Part shown: positions 22,890 through 35,495 of the stretch, in pieces
How positions within the stretch are numbered: position 1 is the first letter of the stretch
Layout: every line of letters starts with the position of its first letter
Origin: Calliopum simillimum
Lineage: Eukaryota > Arthropoda > Insecta > Diptera > Lauxaniidae
Direction of reading: 5' to 3'
Length of the DNA stretch: 64,000 nt
Assembly (NCBI GenBank): GCA_951812925.1
Contig: OX638369.1
Coordinates: 4,154,001 to 4,218,000 of the forward strand
The notes under the pieces: generated by a model
Seen by the model: only the letters and a program-made list of their open reading frames with translations
Databases searched by the model: none
What the model was told of the DNA's origin: nothing
Program-made: the position numbers and the translations under genes

Positions 22890-23803
22890 CTATATAGAGT
22901 AGAATGGGGTAATGTCGTGCAGGGGGTAATGTCGTGCACTGGCTGTTTTAGCCCAAAGAATTGAATGATTTACCAACTGTTTGTAAGGTAGGGACCTGCT
23001 GACCTACTGAGCTTATGCATATAATACAAGCAATTTTCACCAGTTTGTCTCTACAGAGTAACCTTTTTTTCAAAACGCACGCTTTCGGGACGATAAAAGT
23101 GTTTTTTCATCGGGTCAGAAAAATAATTTTCCTTGCGGGAAAATATACCAGGTAAGTGTTTTCTGAAACGAAATATCCTGCCAAAGAAAAGAAGTATTTG
23201 GTTTTCGAAAAAATTTTGGGCTTCACCGAGTTATCGAAGATGACCTTTAAAACGACCATTGGGGTAATGTCGTGCACATTCACTTACACAAACACAATTT
23301 CTAGCTACACAAATGTTGTTACACATGGATGTAACCAATGAAGTTATCTTTCGATCGGATGCTAACTCGTTGCATTCGCTTGAGATGTACGGCTTTACGA
23401 GCATGTCAAAGTTGAGTGCACGACATTGCCCCGTTCTACTCTACACAATATATTATGTACTTCACACTTGTACAATAATGAATAAAAACGTGATAATGCT
23501 AAATCTCCTCTAATAGAACCACTACCTATCATTTCTCACACATTTTGGTAACTTTACTATACTCGGAAAACAATGCACGACATTACCCCACAAATTTTGA
23601 GGGGGGTAATGTCGTGCACATTTTTTTTTTCCTCACTTACACAAACACAATTTCTCGCTACACAAATGTTGTTACACATGGATGTAACCAATGAAGTTAT
23701 CTTTCGATCGGATGCTTACTCGTCGCATTCGCTTGAGATGTACGGCTTTACGAGCATGTCAAAGTTGAGTGCACGACATTGCCCCATTCTACTCTATTCT
23801 AAG
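22890..23803. mobile_element. Composite element with GGGGTAATGTCGTGCA ends
   Basis: The left edge AGAGTAGAATGGGGTAATG (about 22896) is inverted at the right as CATTGCCCCATTCTACTCT (to about 23800). A roughly 185-bp segment ending in that terminus occurs twice (about 23260-23445 and 23606-23800) with few differences, and a TGCACGACATTACCCC / GGGGTAATGTCGTGCA palindrome separates the copies (about 23573-23619). It looks like a tandem or half-duplicated MITE. Open frames here repeat with the duplication and are not genes. Confidence 0.7.
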
Positions 23804-25145
23804 CTAATTTAAGATCGCTGAGCCCGAAAATAAATAATTATTTAAAATGTCTAAATATACTTAGTATACTACATAGTATTAGTAATAACAGAAATCTGTA
23901 AAAGTATATAAAAATGAATGTATGTCTATCTGTATGTTTCTTACAGACTTCCCAACGGCTGGACCGATCACCGTAAAAATTTCTATTTATAGGTTTTTGA
24001 GTACGGGGCGTGTTTCCGCATCATTTTTTTTTTCAACCAAGGGTCCCCCTAGGATGCCGGAACAAAAATTTTTTTCATTTTCTTTATTTTTTTTGATTTT
24101 TCTACAACATTTTAGTGGAAAAAAAAAATTTTTACACCAAATAATCTCCTCTTGACTTATTTGTTTTTTTCGTGTTTTCAAAAAAATCATATCATATCGC
24201 TGAAAATTTTAACGGACATAGATGAGACTTGGTGTGTATATTAAAAATTTCGGCACAAATTAATCCAAGAGAAAAATGGGTGGACCATGCCCTTAAAAAA
24301 ATTTCATCTCAGAAACTATTCAACCCACATACTTAGATGAGACAGTTTACATTCTTTGGTATAATTTAATTTGAGATGCACCGTCCTTTGTACAAGAGAA
24401 GGTGAAGCAATGCACATCGGGAAATGCTAATGTATGCGTACTTGTATATCGTCGGGTTCAAAGGTTAAATATAGTTGGTGTTCTTTTAGGTTCGTTTGAT
24501 GTTCACAACAAAGTCTGATTCAAAGTTAAATGTGCCCCACTTTACTATAGTACTTCTTCATATTGCGTACGTATTAATTTGAATGAATGCAGCTATATAA
24601 TACACGCAAACCTATACTCGTACATACATGCTTATGTCTTAATAAAAACTAATTCACTCTCATGCACAACAGCTGTCATGTAACACTTTATTACGCTTAT
24701 CAACGCCAGTGTTGCCAACTACTTACTTAACTAGCTGACGCTTAACAAATGACAGTGTTATGTGATCCCTTAATTTACAAGTAAATCCAAGGATTTCATC
24801 ACCTTTTGTATTGGGCTTATCTTACAACAACAAAGAATGACCGAAATTCCTATTCCATTTACTTTTTCACCTTCGTTTTCTTTTTTGTGTTTTCATTCCT
24901 TCCATTTCTGACTGACTTTTATTTATTTTTTTTGCCACAAAAGTTCACACAATTAACTTGATGCGATTAAATACAGAGTCATAAGTAGTTGGCTGAAAGG
25001 TCCTCTTAAGGCTATGTGCTGGTTTTGAGGGAAAAACAGTGGTCTTTTTGACTCTGGTGAAAATTTTACGTGAGCCTGAATTTTTTTATGAGCCAAACTT
25101 GGAAAATTTTTTTAAAAATAGTTTAAGTTTTGCATCAAATGATTA
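23804..25145. other. AT-rich non-coding stretch
   Basis: No gene or paired repeat found. A lone hAT-like terminus CCAGTGTTGCCAAC is at about 24708 and a lone ATATCGTCGGGTT, the start of the TA-flanked MITE, at about 24446; neither has a partner nearby. Confidence 0.35.
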
Positions 25146-25749
25146 CACAGTCCTGCGATGAACAAAAGTATGAGATCAGAGTAGGTGACTTTTATAGATT
25201 TTTGCTTGGTAAATCTAAATATGGCCCCTGATTTGCTTCATCACATTTGAAATCCGAGTTATCCTTGACTTAAAGTGCAGAAAACGATATTTTCAAACAT
25301 ATGGCGTACATCCTTAAAGTAGTCTAGTTCACTTTTGACAGCGGCATTGAATAGCCCTAATTTTTTTTTTTAAAGCGTATTTTTAACTTTTGAATTGAAT
25401 CATTAGTTTCCGAGGTATCATCGATTAAATCAAAGGTATACAAATTGAATATAGTCATTTACAGGGATTAGCGATACCTTTAATTCAATCGATGATATCT
25501 CGGAAACTAATGATTCAATTGAAAAAGTTAAAAGTACGCTTTGAAAAAAAAGATCAGGGCTATTCAATGCCGCTGCAAAAGTGAACTAGAATACTTTAAG
25601 GATGTACGCCATATGTTTGAAAATAGCGTTTTCTGCACTTTAAGACAAGGATAACTTGGATTTCAAATGTGATGAAGCAAATCAAGGGCCATATTCGGAT
25701 TTAACAAGCAAAAATCTATAAAAATCTTTTTCAAAAACGCAGGACTGTG
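25146..25749. mobile_element. Foldback FB5 with TTA duplication (604 bp)
   Basis: Ends CACAGTCCTGCG and CGCAGGACTGTG are flanked by TTA on both sides (25143-25145 and 25750-25752). Arms of nearly 300 bp (to about 25440 and from about 25472) are close inverted copies containing GCAGAAAACGATATTTTC and GATATCTCGGAAACTAATG. The same core occurs at 40.5-40.9 kb and 51.2-51.8 kb. The 3-bp TTA duplication recalls PIF/Harbinger-type elements, which is inference. Confidence 0.85.
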
Positions 25750-25752
25750 TTA

Positions 25753-27861
25753 TTAGACCTATCGCAAAAATTAAAAATGTAAAATACCTTGCCCCCAGGT
25801 GCTTAAAACTTTTCCATTAGAGATGATATGAAACAAAAAAATGTTGGTTTCGATCGGAAAATATTTGACCGTACCCCCAGGTCGTTGACGGTCGGAAAAA
25901 CGCTTTACATGTGAAAATATGTGGCTGTAATTGAAAAAATCAGTCACATCTTTGTATTATTTGACAGAAACCTGCAGTTAGTGGAACTATTGCATGACTA
26001 GTTCTCGACTACTTCCAAGCAGTTTCTCAATTAACGAATTTTCATATAATGAACCGACGATTTTTCAATGTTGATATCGTACGAATCGTCAATTGTCTCC
26101 CTCTGCACAACCTATTCACCAGTCGAGAGAAAATTGAAAATTTTGAGAGTTCCGAGACTTGACTTCGAGTATCTAAAAATTGAGCGATGTCATTAGAAGA
26201 AGAATGAGCGAGCAATGACGGATTAGCTTGTTCGGTTTTCAACATTTGCCGAACTACTTAGTTACTCTTTGGGACTATTTAGTTCCGAATTTAACTGCAG
26301 GGAAATTTGTCGTATCTCTAGAAATATTTGACTCAGGTGAATGATATTCGATACATATGTTACATAATTGAAACAAGGATAAAAAATTAAAAAAAAAAAA
26401 AAATGTGCGGGGTCACAGCCTTTATGATTTGAATCACTTCACCTGAAATCAAATCTTATTCACATGTGTGAAATAGTTTGAGAGTCATATTGGGAGTTTC
26501 AGGCCCATCCCCAATTATGTATCCACAAAATATCATCCACCTGAGTCAAATATTTCCATATTTTAGGTGGAGGGGACGTCTATTTTTTTTATTGGAAACT
26601 ATTTATGGAAGTATTTTTCATATACGTACCAAATCTAACTCACTTTTGTCAAAAAGTTTCAACAATAGAAGTGATTCTTTCGATAAAAGCCAAATATTTC
26701 CATATAAATTGCGTTTTTCCGACCTTCAACGGCCTGAAGGGATAGTCAAATATTTTCCGATCAGGACCAAAATGTTTTTGCTTGATATTTTCGCCAATAA
26801 GAAACTTCTTACAGTTATCATTTGGGATAAAATATAATTTTAAACTTCTATACCACTGTGCAGCATTGTTCGTTTCAAACTGACGCTTGTGTGATGTATC
26901 AATTGTGATGAAACCAGACAAAAAACTCGAGAAGAACAAAACTAAGAACCAGAGCAAAAGAGACAGTGCATATTTCACTGTCTACAACTTAGCGTGTTTA
27001 GCGCCGGCACATTGGAGAGCATAGGTATATATGAACGTGACGCTGGCTTTGCGTGATTGGGCTTCAATCAATGACCACTACATCCGTTGTCTAATGAAGC
27101 CACTTAATGGGCGGCAGCGAGTGGCAGGTGAAATTCAATAGGCCGCAATTTGTTAAAGAATATTGTAGCGTTAAAATGAAAGAGTAGAGAATTTGCTTGT
27201 TGAAAATAAGTCGGCGTCCTTAAATCGAGTTGAACTGGGGTTTTATCTAACGTTTTGTAATGCCATGAAGTGGATAATTTCAGTCTTGACTCCATAATCA
27301 TTTGAGAGTAGCAGAAGTTAATTTTTAACACTACTCTGCAGATTCCCCTCCCCCCCTTTCAGTGTGTTGCAGCCACTTCAGTTATAAACTTTTAATGAGC
27401 AATTTTCTTTCTAATGACAAAGTCTTGCGATTGTTTTTTATGTTGTAATTAAAAAATTCTACACGTTGCAGCATGAGATAAAATGCGTAAATGTCACTTG
27501 CAAGGAAACAGGTTATGAGTACATGCTTGGTAATAAGAAACGCTGCGAAAACACAAAACTGTGCGAAATTCTTACAACCACTTGCCAAACTGCAAACACC
27601 TTTGTTTTGTTGCTGCCACTGTATGTAACATAAGTAGGTTTTTTGATCCTAGAAATAGTTGCTGCTTGGTCATTAAAATTGCTAACGACATAGACATACT
27701 TTTTGAGCAACAGCGTAATTGTGCGGCATACAGTGGCTTGGTCAAAAATCTATAAATAAATATCTCCTAAACGAATACACAGGAAGTTGGATTTTTACAT
27801 ATTTCCATGCATTTTACCGCAAAAAATAAATTTTTGTGAAACGCAACGCATGCAAGTAACT
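25753..27861. other. Non-coding stretch
   Basis: Overlapping short open frames on both strands (for example 26478-26837 and 26649-26978) have low complexity and no motif. The part 26850-27360 is less AT-rich and could be single-copy. No gene called. Confidence 0.35.
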
Positions 27862-28330
27862 TGTATGTTTTTTTCGACCTCAAATTAAAAAGTTGGTGTG
27901 ACAAATGTGTTACCGAATTGAAGACAATTTAACAAGAATTCCAAAAAAAATTATAAAAAGGTATGTTAATAAGACCTTTTTCATACTAAAATGGCTGCCA
28001 AGGTCAAAATTCATGAAAAAACTTTCAAAATATCAACTTTAAACTTTGCAAAATCTCTTTAAACCCTAAAAACCCAGTAGATTATTAGAAAGCTTATACA
28101 GTTAGCTAAAAGTTTTCCAAAACAGAGTATTTTATAAAATGCTAGGGTGACCCAAGAAAATATTTTTCTGAAAGAAGTCAGAAAATCTGTTTTTACCATA
28201 AAACTCCTCAGGTATACATTTAAGACTTCCCCCGCCTCAAGTGCAATTTTTTGTTAGTCTAGGCCTCCTCTATCATCTCCTTGAAGCTTCGTAATCTTAT
28301 GCGATACACCCTGTGTATTCGAAATTTGAT
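27862..28330 (+). repeat. Unbroken relative of the intron-2 foldback arm
   Basis: Follows 12960-13256 and then 14437-14580 in order: the CTCAAATT-to-GTATGATAAA-like start, CTTTGCAAAATCTC, AAGTCAGAAAATC, CTAGGCCTC and TACACCCTGTGT. Where the intron copy carries the 1.18-kb TTAA element, this one runs straight through. Confidence 0.6.
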
Positions 28331-29478
28331 ATATTGCACGATTTATTCCTAGTGTCTTTGAGGTCGGAAGAAAATGAAAACCGCATCAAGCCGAGATTTT
28401 GCGTGAAACATCGATGAGCAACCCCTAAATGAGCTTCAAAAAATTTTAAAAAATTCTCAGCTCACTTTCTTGACATTTTCTTTCAGATTTTTGGGGGTAA
28501 TTGTGGTATTTTCAATGTCCAATATGAAGAATAAGTATTCAATCGCTTGCAATTCTGCTAGATCATAAACACTCTGTCGCCAGCAATTACGCTGGCGAAA
28601 GCGTTTTTTGCGATGGTACGATTCTCGTTGCATCGCCCAATCCGAATACGCTTCCCCTTTGAAATTTTTCGTAGAATATTTTTGTAGAACACTTTAACTC
28701 ATTTTAACCCATTTTTTTTATAAAGGGGTCAAAATGACCCAAAAAGACAGGATACAATGGGTTAAGATAATCTAGTGATGACTTTCGAATAACAAGTTCT
28801 ATCCAAAAAGAATATTCAGAGTTTTACAGTAGGGCGAAATACTCCAAATACATACTAAGAGTAATTTGGGTATTTTTTGGCTATATTTTTCCAAAAGGAT
28901 AAGTTTATAAACCATATATACCAATTTGACCATGTTAAGATAGCATAAATTTAAACCCTGCCGCTATAGCCGTTTTATAAGATTTCGTGATATCATCTCA
29001 GAGTGGCCATAACTTTGCAAAAAAAGTTGTAGAAATACTAAGATATTCTATACCAAGATATTCGGAAAAGAGCAGAAAAAATCCTTGCGTCCTGGAACTT
29101 AATTTGAAAAACAGCAAAAACGTCGTTTTTTGCACTTTTCGGTTAGCATACCTCGAAACTTTGGCAAGATAAAGGGCCAGTTTTGTTCCAGCCTTGTACC
29201 CACTTCAGTTAAAGTGGTGCAAAACTGTTAACTTGTTTTTGTAATGGTTTTTTGTTCATTATTTTTTTATGGTCTGAAGTTCGGTAGAGTTGTTCACATA
29301 TTTCAATAGAGGAAAGGTTAAGCTTCCATTTGATTCATATTTCTTGTTGGTTATGTAATCAGAACGGACGCTTTAGCAGTGCTTAGTCGAAAATAGCAAA
29401 CATATTGACAGTTTTGCCTCTCACTGTATATACACGCAAAAAAATGATCCGGAAAAATTGATTTTCAAATAGCACAAA
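28331..29478. other. Non-coding stretch with a fragment of the FB7 core
   Basis: About 28690-28780 reads TTAACCCATTTTTT, AAAGGGGTCAAAATGACCC, AATGGGTTAAGAT, matching the inner core of the large foldback at 43.1-46.8 kb (about 45297-45366). A perfect 8-bp hairpin TCGCCAGC/GCTGGCGA is at 28577-28598. No gene. Confidence 0.5.
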
Positions 29479-30615
29479 GCACGTCCGCGCGAAATGCGTT
29501 TTCTATAGGATTTTGATAAGAGGTATCTCATTTTCTTCAGGAACTTACGCTGATGTCAAATTTGAAAGAATTTTTCAAATCCCAACGACAGTTTTTTTTT
29601 TTAAGTCGGGTAAAGTGATTTTTCAGTACAAAATTGTTGACCATATTTTTTTAAAGACCAAAATTTTGAAAACACAGTCCTAAGAAAAAAATATAAGCCG
29701 CAAACTGTATTCTACAGATTTTTCCCTATCATTTGATATTAAAAACATAAAAATGTAACTGCCGCAGAAAAAGTTATAACCTTTTGAAAATGAGAGTGTT
29801 TTTTGGTAATTTGCAAAATCCATATATGCCAGGTAGGAAAAAATTTAAATCGAACTGTTGTGAACTAAGAAAAAGTTGTCAAAGTACTCCTGAGCACTTA
29901 CTAAATAAGGCAAAAAAGTTTTGAAAAAAAGTTCATCGACTACTGTTTGAAAAAGGTCGAAAAACGGTACATTTGTTAAAAAGCACAACAAAAAAAAAAC
30001 CAAAATAGTCATTTTCGATGTTTTTATTAGTGGTGAATTTGAATCTGGTCCCAGAACTGCTTTATCACGTATTTTTGTTTTGTTTTGTTGTGCTTTTTAA
30101 CAAATGTACCGTTTTTCGACCTTTTTCAAACAGTAGTCGATGACCTGTTTTTCAAAACCTTTTTGTCTTATTAAGTAAGTGCTCAGGAGTAATTTGACAC
30201 CTTTTTTTTTAGTTCACAACAGTTCGATTTAAATTCTTTCCTACCTGGCATATATAGATTTTAGTGTGCAAACTACCAAAAAAACACTCCCATTTTCAAA
30301 AGGTTATAACTTTTTCTACGGCAGTTACATTTCTATGTTCTTAATATCAAATGATAGGGAAAAATCTTTAGAATAAAGTTTGCGGCTTACATTTTTTTCT
30401 TAGGACTCTGTTTTCAAAATTTTGGTCTTTAAAAAAATATGGTCAAAAATTTTGTACTGAAAAATCACTTTACCCGACTTTAAAAAAAAAACTGGCGTTG
30501 GGATTTGAAAAATTCTTTCAAATTTGACATCAGCGTAAGTTCCTGAAGAAAATGAGATACCTCCCATCAAAATCCTATAGAAAAAAGTTTTTTGCCTTAA
30601 ATCGCGCGGATGTGC
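29479..30615. mobile_element. Long foldback FB6 (1.14 kb, about 520-bp arms)
   Basis: Left arm 29479-about 29998, right arm about 30075-30615, closely matching inverted copies: GCACGTCCGCGCGA pairs with TCGCGCGGATGTGC at the ends, and CGAAAAACGGTACATTTG with its inverse near the loop. Flanking AAA on both sides may be a 3-bp duplication. The loop is about 75 bp. A transcript would form an extended double strand. Confidence 0.88.
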
Positions 30616-30850
30616 AAAGTTATAATAATAATCTCATGAAAAATTACGGTTTGTTCCAGCAATTCAATTACTTTACTAAATTCTAAAAAAGTATAGAGAT
30701 AAACAGTAAAAAATATTGAATAGAGAAGTGAAAAAACACCAGTGAGATATGCAATATTTGCTAAGAATACATTTCAATTATTACTGAATGAGATGGTAAA
30801 AAATTATTTTGAAAATTAATTTAAATAAACAAAAAGTTATAGAAATGAAA

Positions 30851-30920
30851 ATGCTACAGTAACTCAGTGGTTAGAGCGTCACCTAGAAATACAAAGGTGC
30901 TAAGTTTGACACCATCATCA
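30851..30920 (+). repeat. tRNA-like sequence (SINE head or tRNA relic)
   Basis: TAACTCAGTGGTTAGAGCG matches a tRNA D-arm/A-box with one change, CACCT...AGGTG can form an anticodon stem, and GTTTGACACC resembles a B-box. The acceptor stem does not close and the T-arm is weak, so it is not a working tRNA. Confidence 0.55.
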
Positions 30921-33009
30921 TAAATTTTTTTATATTTTTTAAAAAATGTACGCTGTGTAATCAGTAAAAAATACGGTTTTTCTTTACGGGCGCACAGTTA
31001 CTGGAAAAATTTGTAAAAATACTAGGATCTTCAATGAATTTTTATGGTTTTAATTGTTACTTAAGGTTGAAATGTTACGATATACATTCGAAGTATAGAG
31101 GCTTAACATTTTTTTGTGAAATTTTCAATATCGCATTCAAACTGTTATCATGCTGTACTGGTTCAGTATTGTTCAGATAATAGTGCATTAAGGTTGAAGT
31201 GGGTTGTTATTTGCCTTGGGTCACAATCCAGCGGTCCAAAACTATTATTTAAAGACTTAATTTCGTTAAAATATGTGTAGACATCCATCATTATAAATAC
31301 CGATTCGATTCATTTTATCCAACAGAAAATTTCGATGCGCATCCCCAAGATGCAATATCGATGCGCGTCCTTCTCGCATCTAAAGAGCTGATTTGTATGC
31401 GCATACTTTCTGTGCTTTAGGAAGGCAATAGGCAGCTTTTTTTTTGTTTGTTTTTTGTTTTTTAAATGTTTTTTATTGTCATCCGAAAAGTATCCAAAGA
31501 GCATTTCTGGTAGCGAGAACGAGCGCTTTCTTCCAATGACTTGCAACTGTTAATTTTAGCGCTTTTGAAAATGAGATAGATGTGCTTCACTGCTGCTTTA
31601 GAGCGCTTCAGAAGCGCTATTGATGCGCTCCATTCCCCGTTGGGTATCTACATACTTCAGCCTAAAAATATGCAATTAAATTTTAATAAAACCAAATATG
31701 TATGTAAGCTTGCCATATTTAAAGTTTCTACGGTTGACTTACAATTTTGCTATTTTTTCTGCTATTTCAGCACAAAAGTATTATTCTCTACTGTTGCTGT
31801 TAACTATTTATCAGAATTTCTCTATGTATTGGAAATTTAAAAATAAATTAACTTTTTCAATTTTAAACAAAATCCGAAAGCTTTCTTTTGTGACAAATTT
31901 TTACGCAAAAAGTATCAAATAAATCCCCAACGCAACTTTTCTGCTCTAACGACCTGTGTGTAAAAATTTCCTGCTCTTGTGCCGTTCATGAATTCGATGA
32001 ATTAATAAAAAAAGGAAAAAATCTAAAGCCATTCTCTGCTAAAAATCAATCAAAAAGTTTTACATTGAATGGCGCAACATTCAATCAATTGCATTTGGTA
32101 CGAGTATAGCTATGATTGCGTGTTTGTATGTATGTATGTGTGTTTGCCTTAAAGTATGCGTCCAACTTATGTGTACGTGTAGGTGTGTTCGAATTTTTTT
32201 TCTTTTTTTTTAATTTCCCAAAAGGACACCACACAAATAAGTCCTGATTGAAAACCAGTAACTTAGCAACTGTGCAATCGCCACACACTTTCAATTGGCA
32301 CAGCACTGGTGGCATTGGATTGAAAGCCTGCTGTTAGTGCTCTTCCTATCAGTAGAAATGCAAGAGTTACAACAACAAAATATAACCATGATTGAGTCAT
32401 GCGACGGATAAAGTTTTAAACAAATTCACAAGAGACAAAGACAACGAAATACAGCAAAACAACGGCAAGAGCAGGAGCTATCAGGCAAAATGGCGCGCAA
32501 TGTTGAAAAGAGGAATCCAAAGGAAAAAAAAAAACCAAAAATAAAAATATAAAATCAATCGAAAATCCGCAATTCAATCGCCAGTAATTTAAGCTGCATG
32601 ATATATATTCGCCATGCTTAGTATTTCCCTTCTATGGATAGTCGTCCCCTTGGCAATGGCACAGGTGGAAAAGTGCCGAAAACTAGAAAGTCAAAATAAA
32701 AGACCACCATAAAAGTGGAATGTGTTACACGGAAAAATAGTGTGTTAGATAAGAAAAAACTTTTAAGCTTTTAATAGACACATGTACCTAAGTACAATAG
32801 ACTGGTTGAAAAAAAAAAAAAAAAAAAAAAAAATCGAAGTTCCACGATTAGCCCCGAAAGTTGAAGTCAGAAAAGTGAGCTGATGATTTTTTAAAAAATT
32901 CTTAGGAAGTCATTAAGAGGTAGCCCATATGGTTTTCATATTATTATGATCTCAAAAATTCCCAGAATGAAACATGCCCTACCTCAAATTGTTCCTCTTG
33001 TGTCAAGGT
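30921..33009. other. Non-coding stretch
   Basis: No gene recognised. There is a TGTATGTATGTGTG microsatellite near 32124 and poly(A) runs near 32811-32833. The part 31300-32700 looks single-copy. Confidence 0.35.
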
Positions 33010-33290
33010 TGTGAGGTAACAAGTCGCTGGACGCTCGTTTGATGCCTCCACATATTTATTTTAAATCGATTCTTGAATTTAAATTGATTTAATAAGATTG
33101 ATTTTGTAATTGAAACGTGTTAATTAGAATAAGAAATTTAAAGCCAACCAACAAAATAGTTGGACGATAGTGTAATAGATTTAGTAAATTAGTATTAGTG
33201 CAATATGGCAACACCAGTAAATTGCTGTCACAGTAATCAGCTGTTCACCACACTGAGGTGAGTTGGGATGGTTATAACCTCAGTGTCGAG

Positions 33291-34405
33291 CAGCGTTGCC
33301 AGTTGGTTACATTTTATACATTTTGCGTAACTTTTTGGCCTCTCACGTAACTTGTAAGTAAAATTTGTATTTTGGTCAATTTTCGTAACTTTTTAGGTTT
33401 TTCACATTACACAATTTATATTGTGGGTAATCGTGAATCTAGATTGCCGGGGAATTTTCTCAAACTACCGTGTATTCTCTATTGCAGTTTAAGAAAATTC
33501 CCCGGGAATCTTGATTCACGATAACCCCCATAAACGTTTTTTTTGTTAAAATTTTGTTGCACTGAAAAAACGAAATTTCGGTATGGCACTGCCATAAATA
33601 TTAACTATACAATTAAAAAACATTAGTAAAACATAATGTGGCAGTGATTACGATCTCCCTTAGCTTTTTGCTATTTAAACCTTGTACCAGGCACCGAATC
33701 GTGTGAGCTTTATACTAAGTTTTCGCCGGAAATTAAGCTGTGATGTGATTTATAAATCTAGTCGTTAAAACCTATCCGTTTCCAACGACCAAAAGAGATT
33801 TAATATTGTCCATATATTGATATGTACGAATGTTGGTTTTCCTTTTCTTCTTAATATGTATCTTCGATTTGTTTTGTTTTTAATCACATGCCAATTTTAT
33901 TAATGCCAATTGTCCAAGTAAATGGGTGCCATTTCGTCGAAAATCGCAAAAATTTGTAGCCCGGATGAGATTTATACGCAGATTTAAAATAAATCACGAC
34001 AGAAATAGGTTTAATTTTTGTATGGTAGATCACGTTTTAAACTAAATCTCGAAACAGCCGTAAATCACCTCTTAAAATTTGCGGTAGAAACGTAGTATTA
34101 TTTTATTGAAATTTTTCATGGCCAATGAAATATATTTTAGTAGGTTAAGGTGATAAGCTCAAATGGAAGCTCAGCTATGCATTGGATTTATTTGAAATTG
34201 TTGTTATAGACTTTTTGAAAAGTCACTGCATAATAAAATACATCATGAACAAATTTCGGCGAAATTTTTTGTAATACAAAAGCTATGCAATTGAAAATTG
34301 TGCCATTTATTTAGAAAAAATTAATCAAAATGTAACTTTTTATCAAAAAATGTATCTTTTTAGCAGCAAAAATGTAACTTTTTCAAAAAAGCCCTGGCAA
34401 CGCTG
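33291..34405. mobile_element. Non-autonomous hAT element with exact 8-bp duplication
   Basis: Ends CAGCGTTGCCAG and CTGGCAACGCTG are perfect 12-bp inverts, and GTGTCGAG flanks both (33283-33290 and 34406-34413). Subterminal AATGTAACTTTTT words occur three times at the right and in similar form at the left. No transposase frame. A short hairpin lies inside at 33424-33533. Confidence 0.92.
33424..33533. repeat. Short hairpin inside the hAT element
   Basis: TAATCGTGAATCTAGATT and GGGGAATTTTCTCAAACT at the left pair imperfectly with AAGAAAATTCCCC and AATCTTGATTCACGATAA at the right. Probably a tiny MITE. Confidence 0.6.
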
Positions 34406-34996
34406 GTGTCGAGGGAAAATATTTTCATTCCGGCAGCGACCTGCAGCGAGTGAAGGTGGTAAGCATAGTAGTTAGAAGTATTAAGCCAGAAAGATATTGA
34501 GTTATGCCGATACTGTGAAGGTGGTAAACATAGTGATTAAAAGTATTTAGTTAGAACGGTATTGAGCCAAGCCGTTACTGTAAGGGCGGGACGAAGAGTC
34601 GAAAGCAGAACGGCACTAAACCTTGGTTGTTCTGTACTTTTCTGTATTGAGCTATGGCGATACAGTCGAGGCAGAACGGGAAGCAGGGTAGAGCTTCAAA
34701 GAGAGAAAGAAGTAAGGCAGGACAATCGAATCAATTATAACGTGCGAAAATATGTAAATAAGGTATTGTATTCGTAAGAAATTTGTAAATAAAGGAAAAA
34801 CCGGTGTCCACCGGTGAGTCAAGACCTCAACCTTATATTGTTTTTTAGCTAAAATACTCACAAAGGAAGTATTTTCGAAATAAATTTTTTTTTGCCAATG
34901 TCTTGATGAAATCACACAAAAAAGTTATTTCCAGATCCACCCAACCATCTATACTAGTTTTTGTTGGCCATTTTTCCCAAAAACAATGTTATCGTG

Positions 34997-35495
34997 CACG
35001 GAGAAAAATACGCCTCATAAGTTTTACTCCACTCGGCTACTCGAAAAATTAAATTTTCATGCACAAAAATGAGTGTCATAATTTTCACTCCACTCGAGTA
35101 AGGTAAATATCAAAAGAATATGGAATCATTTTGACTTTTATAATTTTAGAAAAATTTCTATTTTTGAACAGACATTTTCTTTTTATTCAAATTTTTTTTG
35201 CTTCTACATCACATGCGTAAACAGCGCAGAGGATATGTATCTGACTATCATACGGAAGGGCCAGGGTTCATACCCCGGCGCCGGTCAGTTAATTTTTTTT
35301 TTTTGTTGTTTGAACTATACAGTAAGTTAAATATCACGCCAATTTTTTCATAAAAATTACTAGGAAACATACATTCTAAATTGACTAAAACAGTTAGGTG
35401 AAATTTATTTCGTTGTAAAGTTGTCACTATTCTGACTTGAAATTCTGGGAAAATTTGTGAGAAATAAAGTAGCAAGTACTATTTTTTTCTCCGTG
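34997..35495. mobile_element. CACGGAGAAAAA-ended element holding a tRNA-like segment
   Basis: CACGGAGAAAAATA at the left is inverted as TATTTTTTTCTCCGTG at the right. Between them, about 35212-35283, GGGTTCATACCCC is a good B-box with a possible anticodon stem before it, so the piece may be of tRNA/SINE origin. Confidence 0.5.

Larger units (their letters stand above)
33010..34829 (+). mobile_element. Possible solo LTR split by a hAT element
   Basis: The stretch opens TGTGAGGT and closes ACCTCA, inverted as in an LTR, and has an AATAAA near 34791 shortly before its end. Without the hAT insert it is about 700 bp. No identical target duplication flanks it, and no primer site follows. Tentative. 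Confidence 0.3.

Noticed and set aside
24440..24460. ATATCGTCGGGTT, the start of the TA-flanked MITE
   Set aside because: Similarity stops after about 13 bases and no inverted partner follows.
24708..24722. CCAGTGTTGCCAAC, resembling a hAT terminus
   Set aside because: No inverted partner or 8-bp duplication found.
30851..30920. A functional tRNA gene
   Set aside because: The acceptor stem does not pair and the T-arm deviates from consensus.
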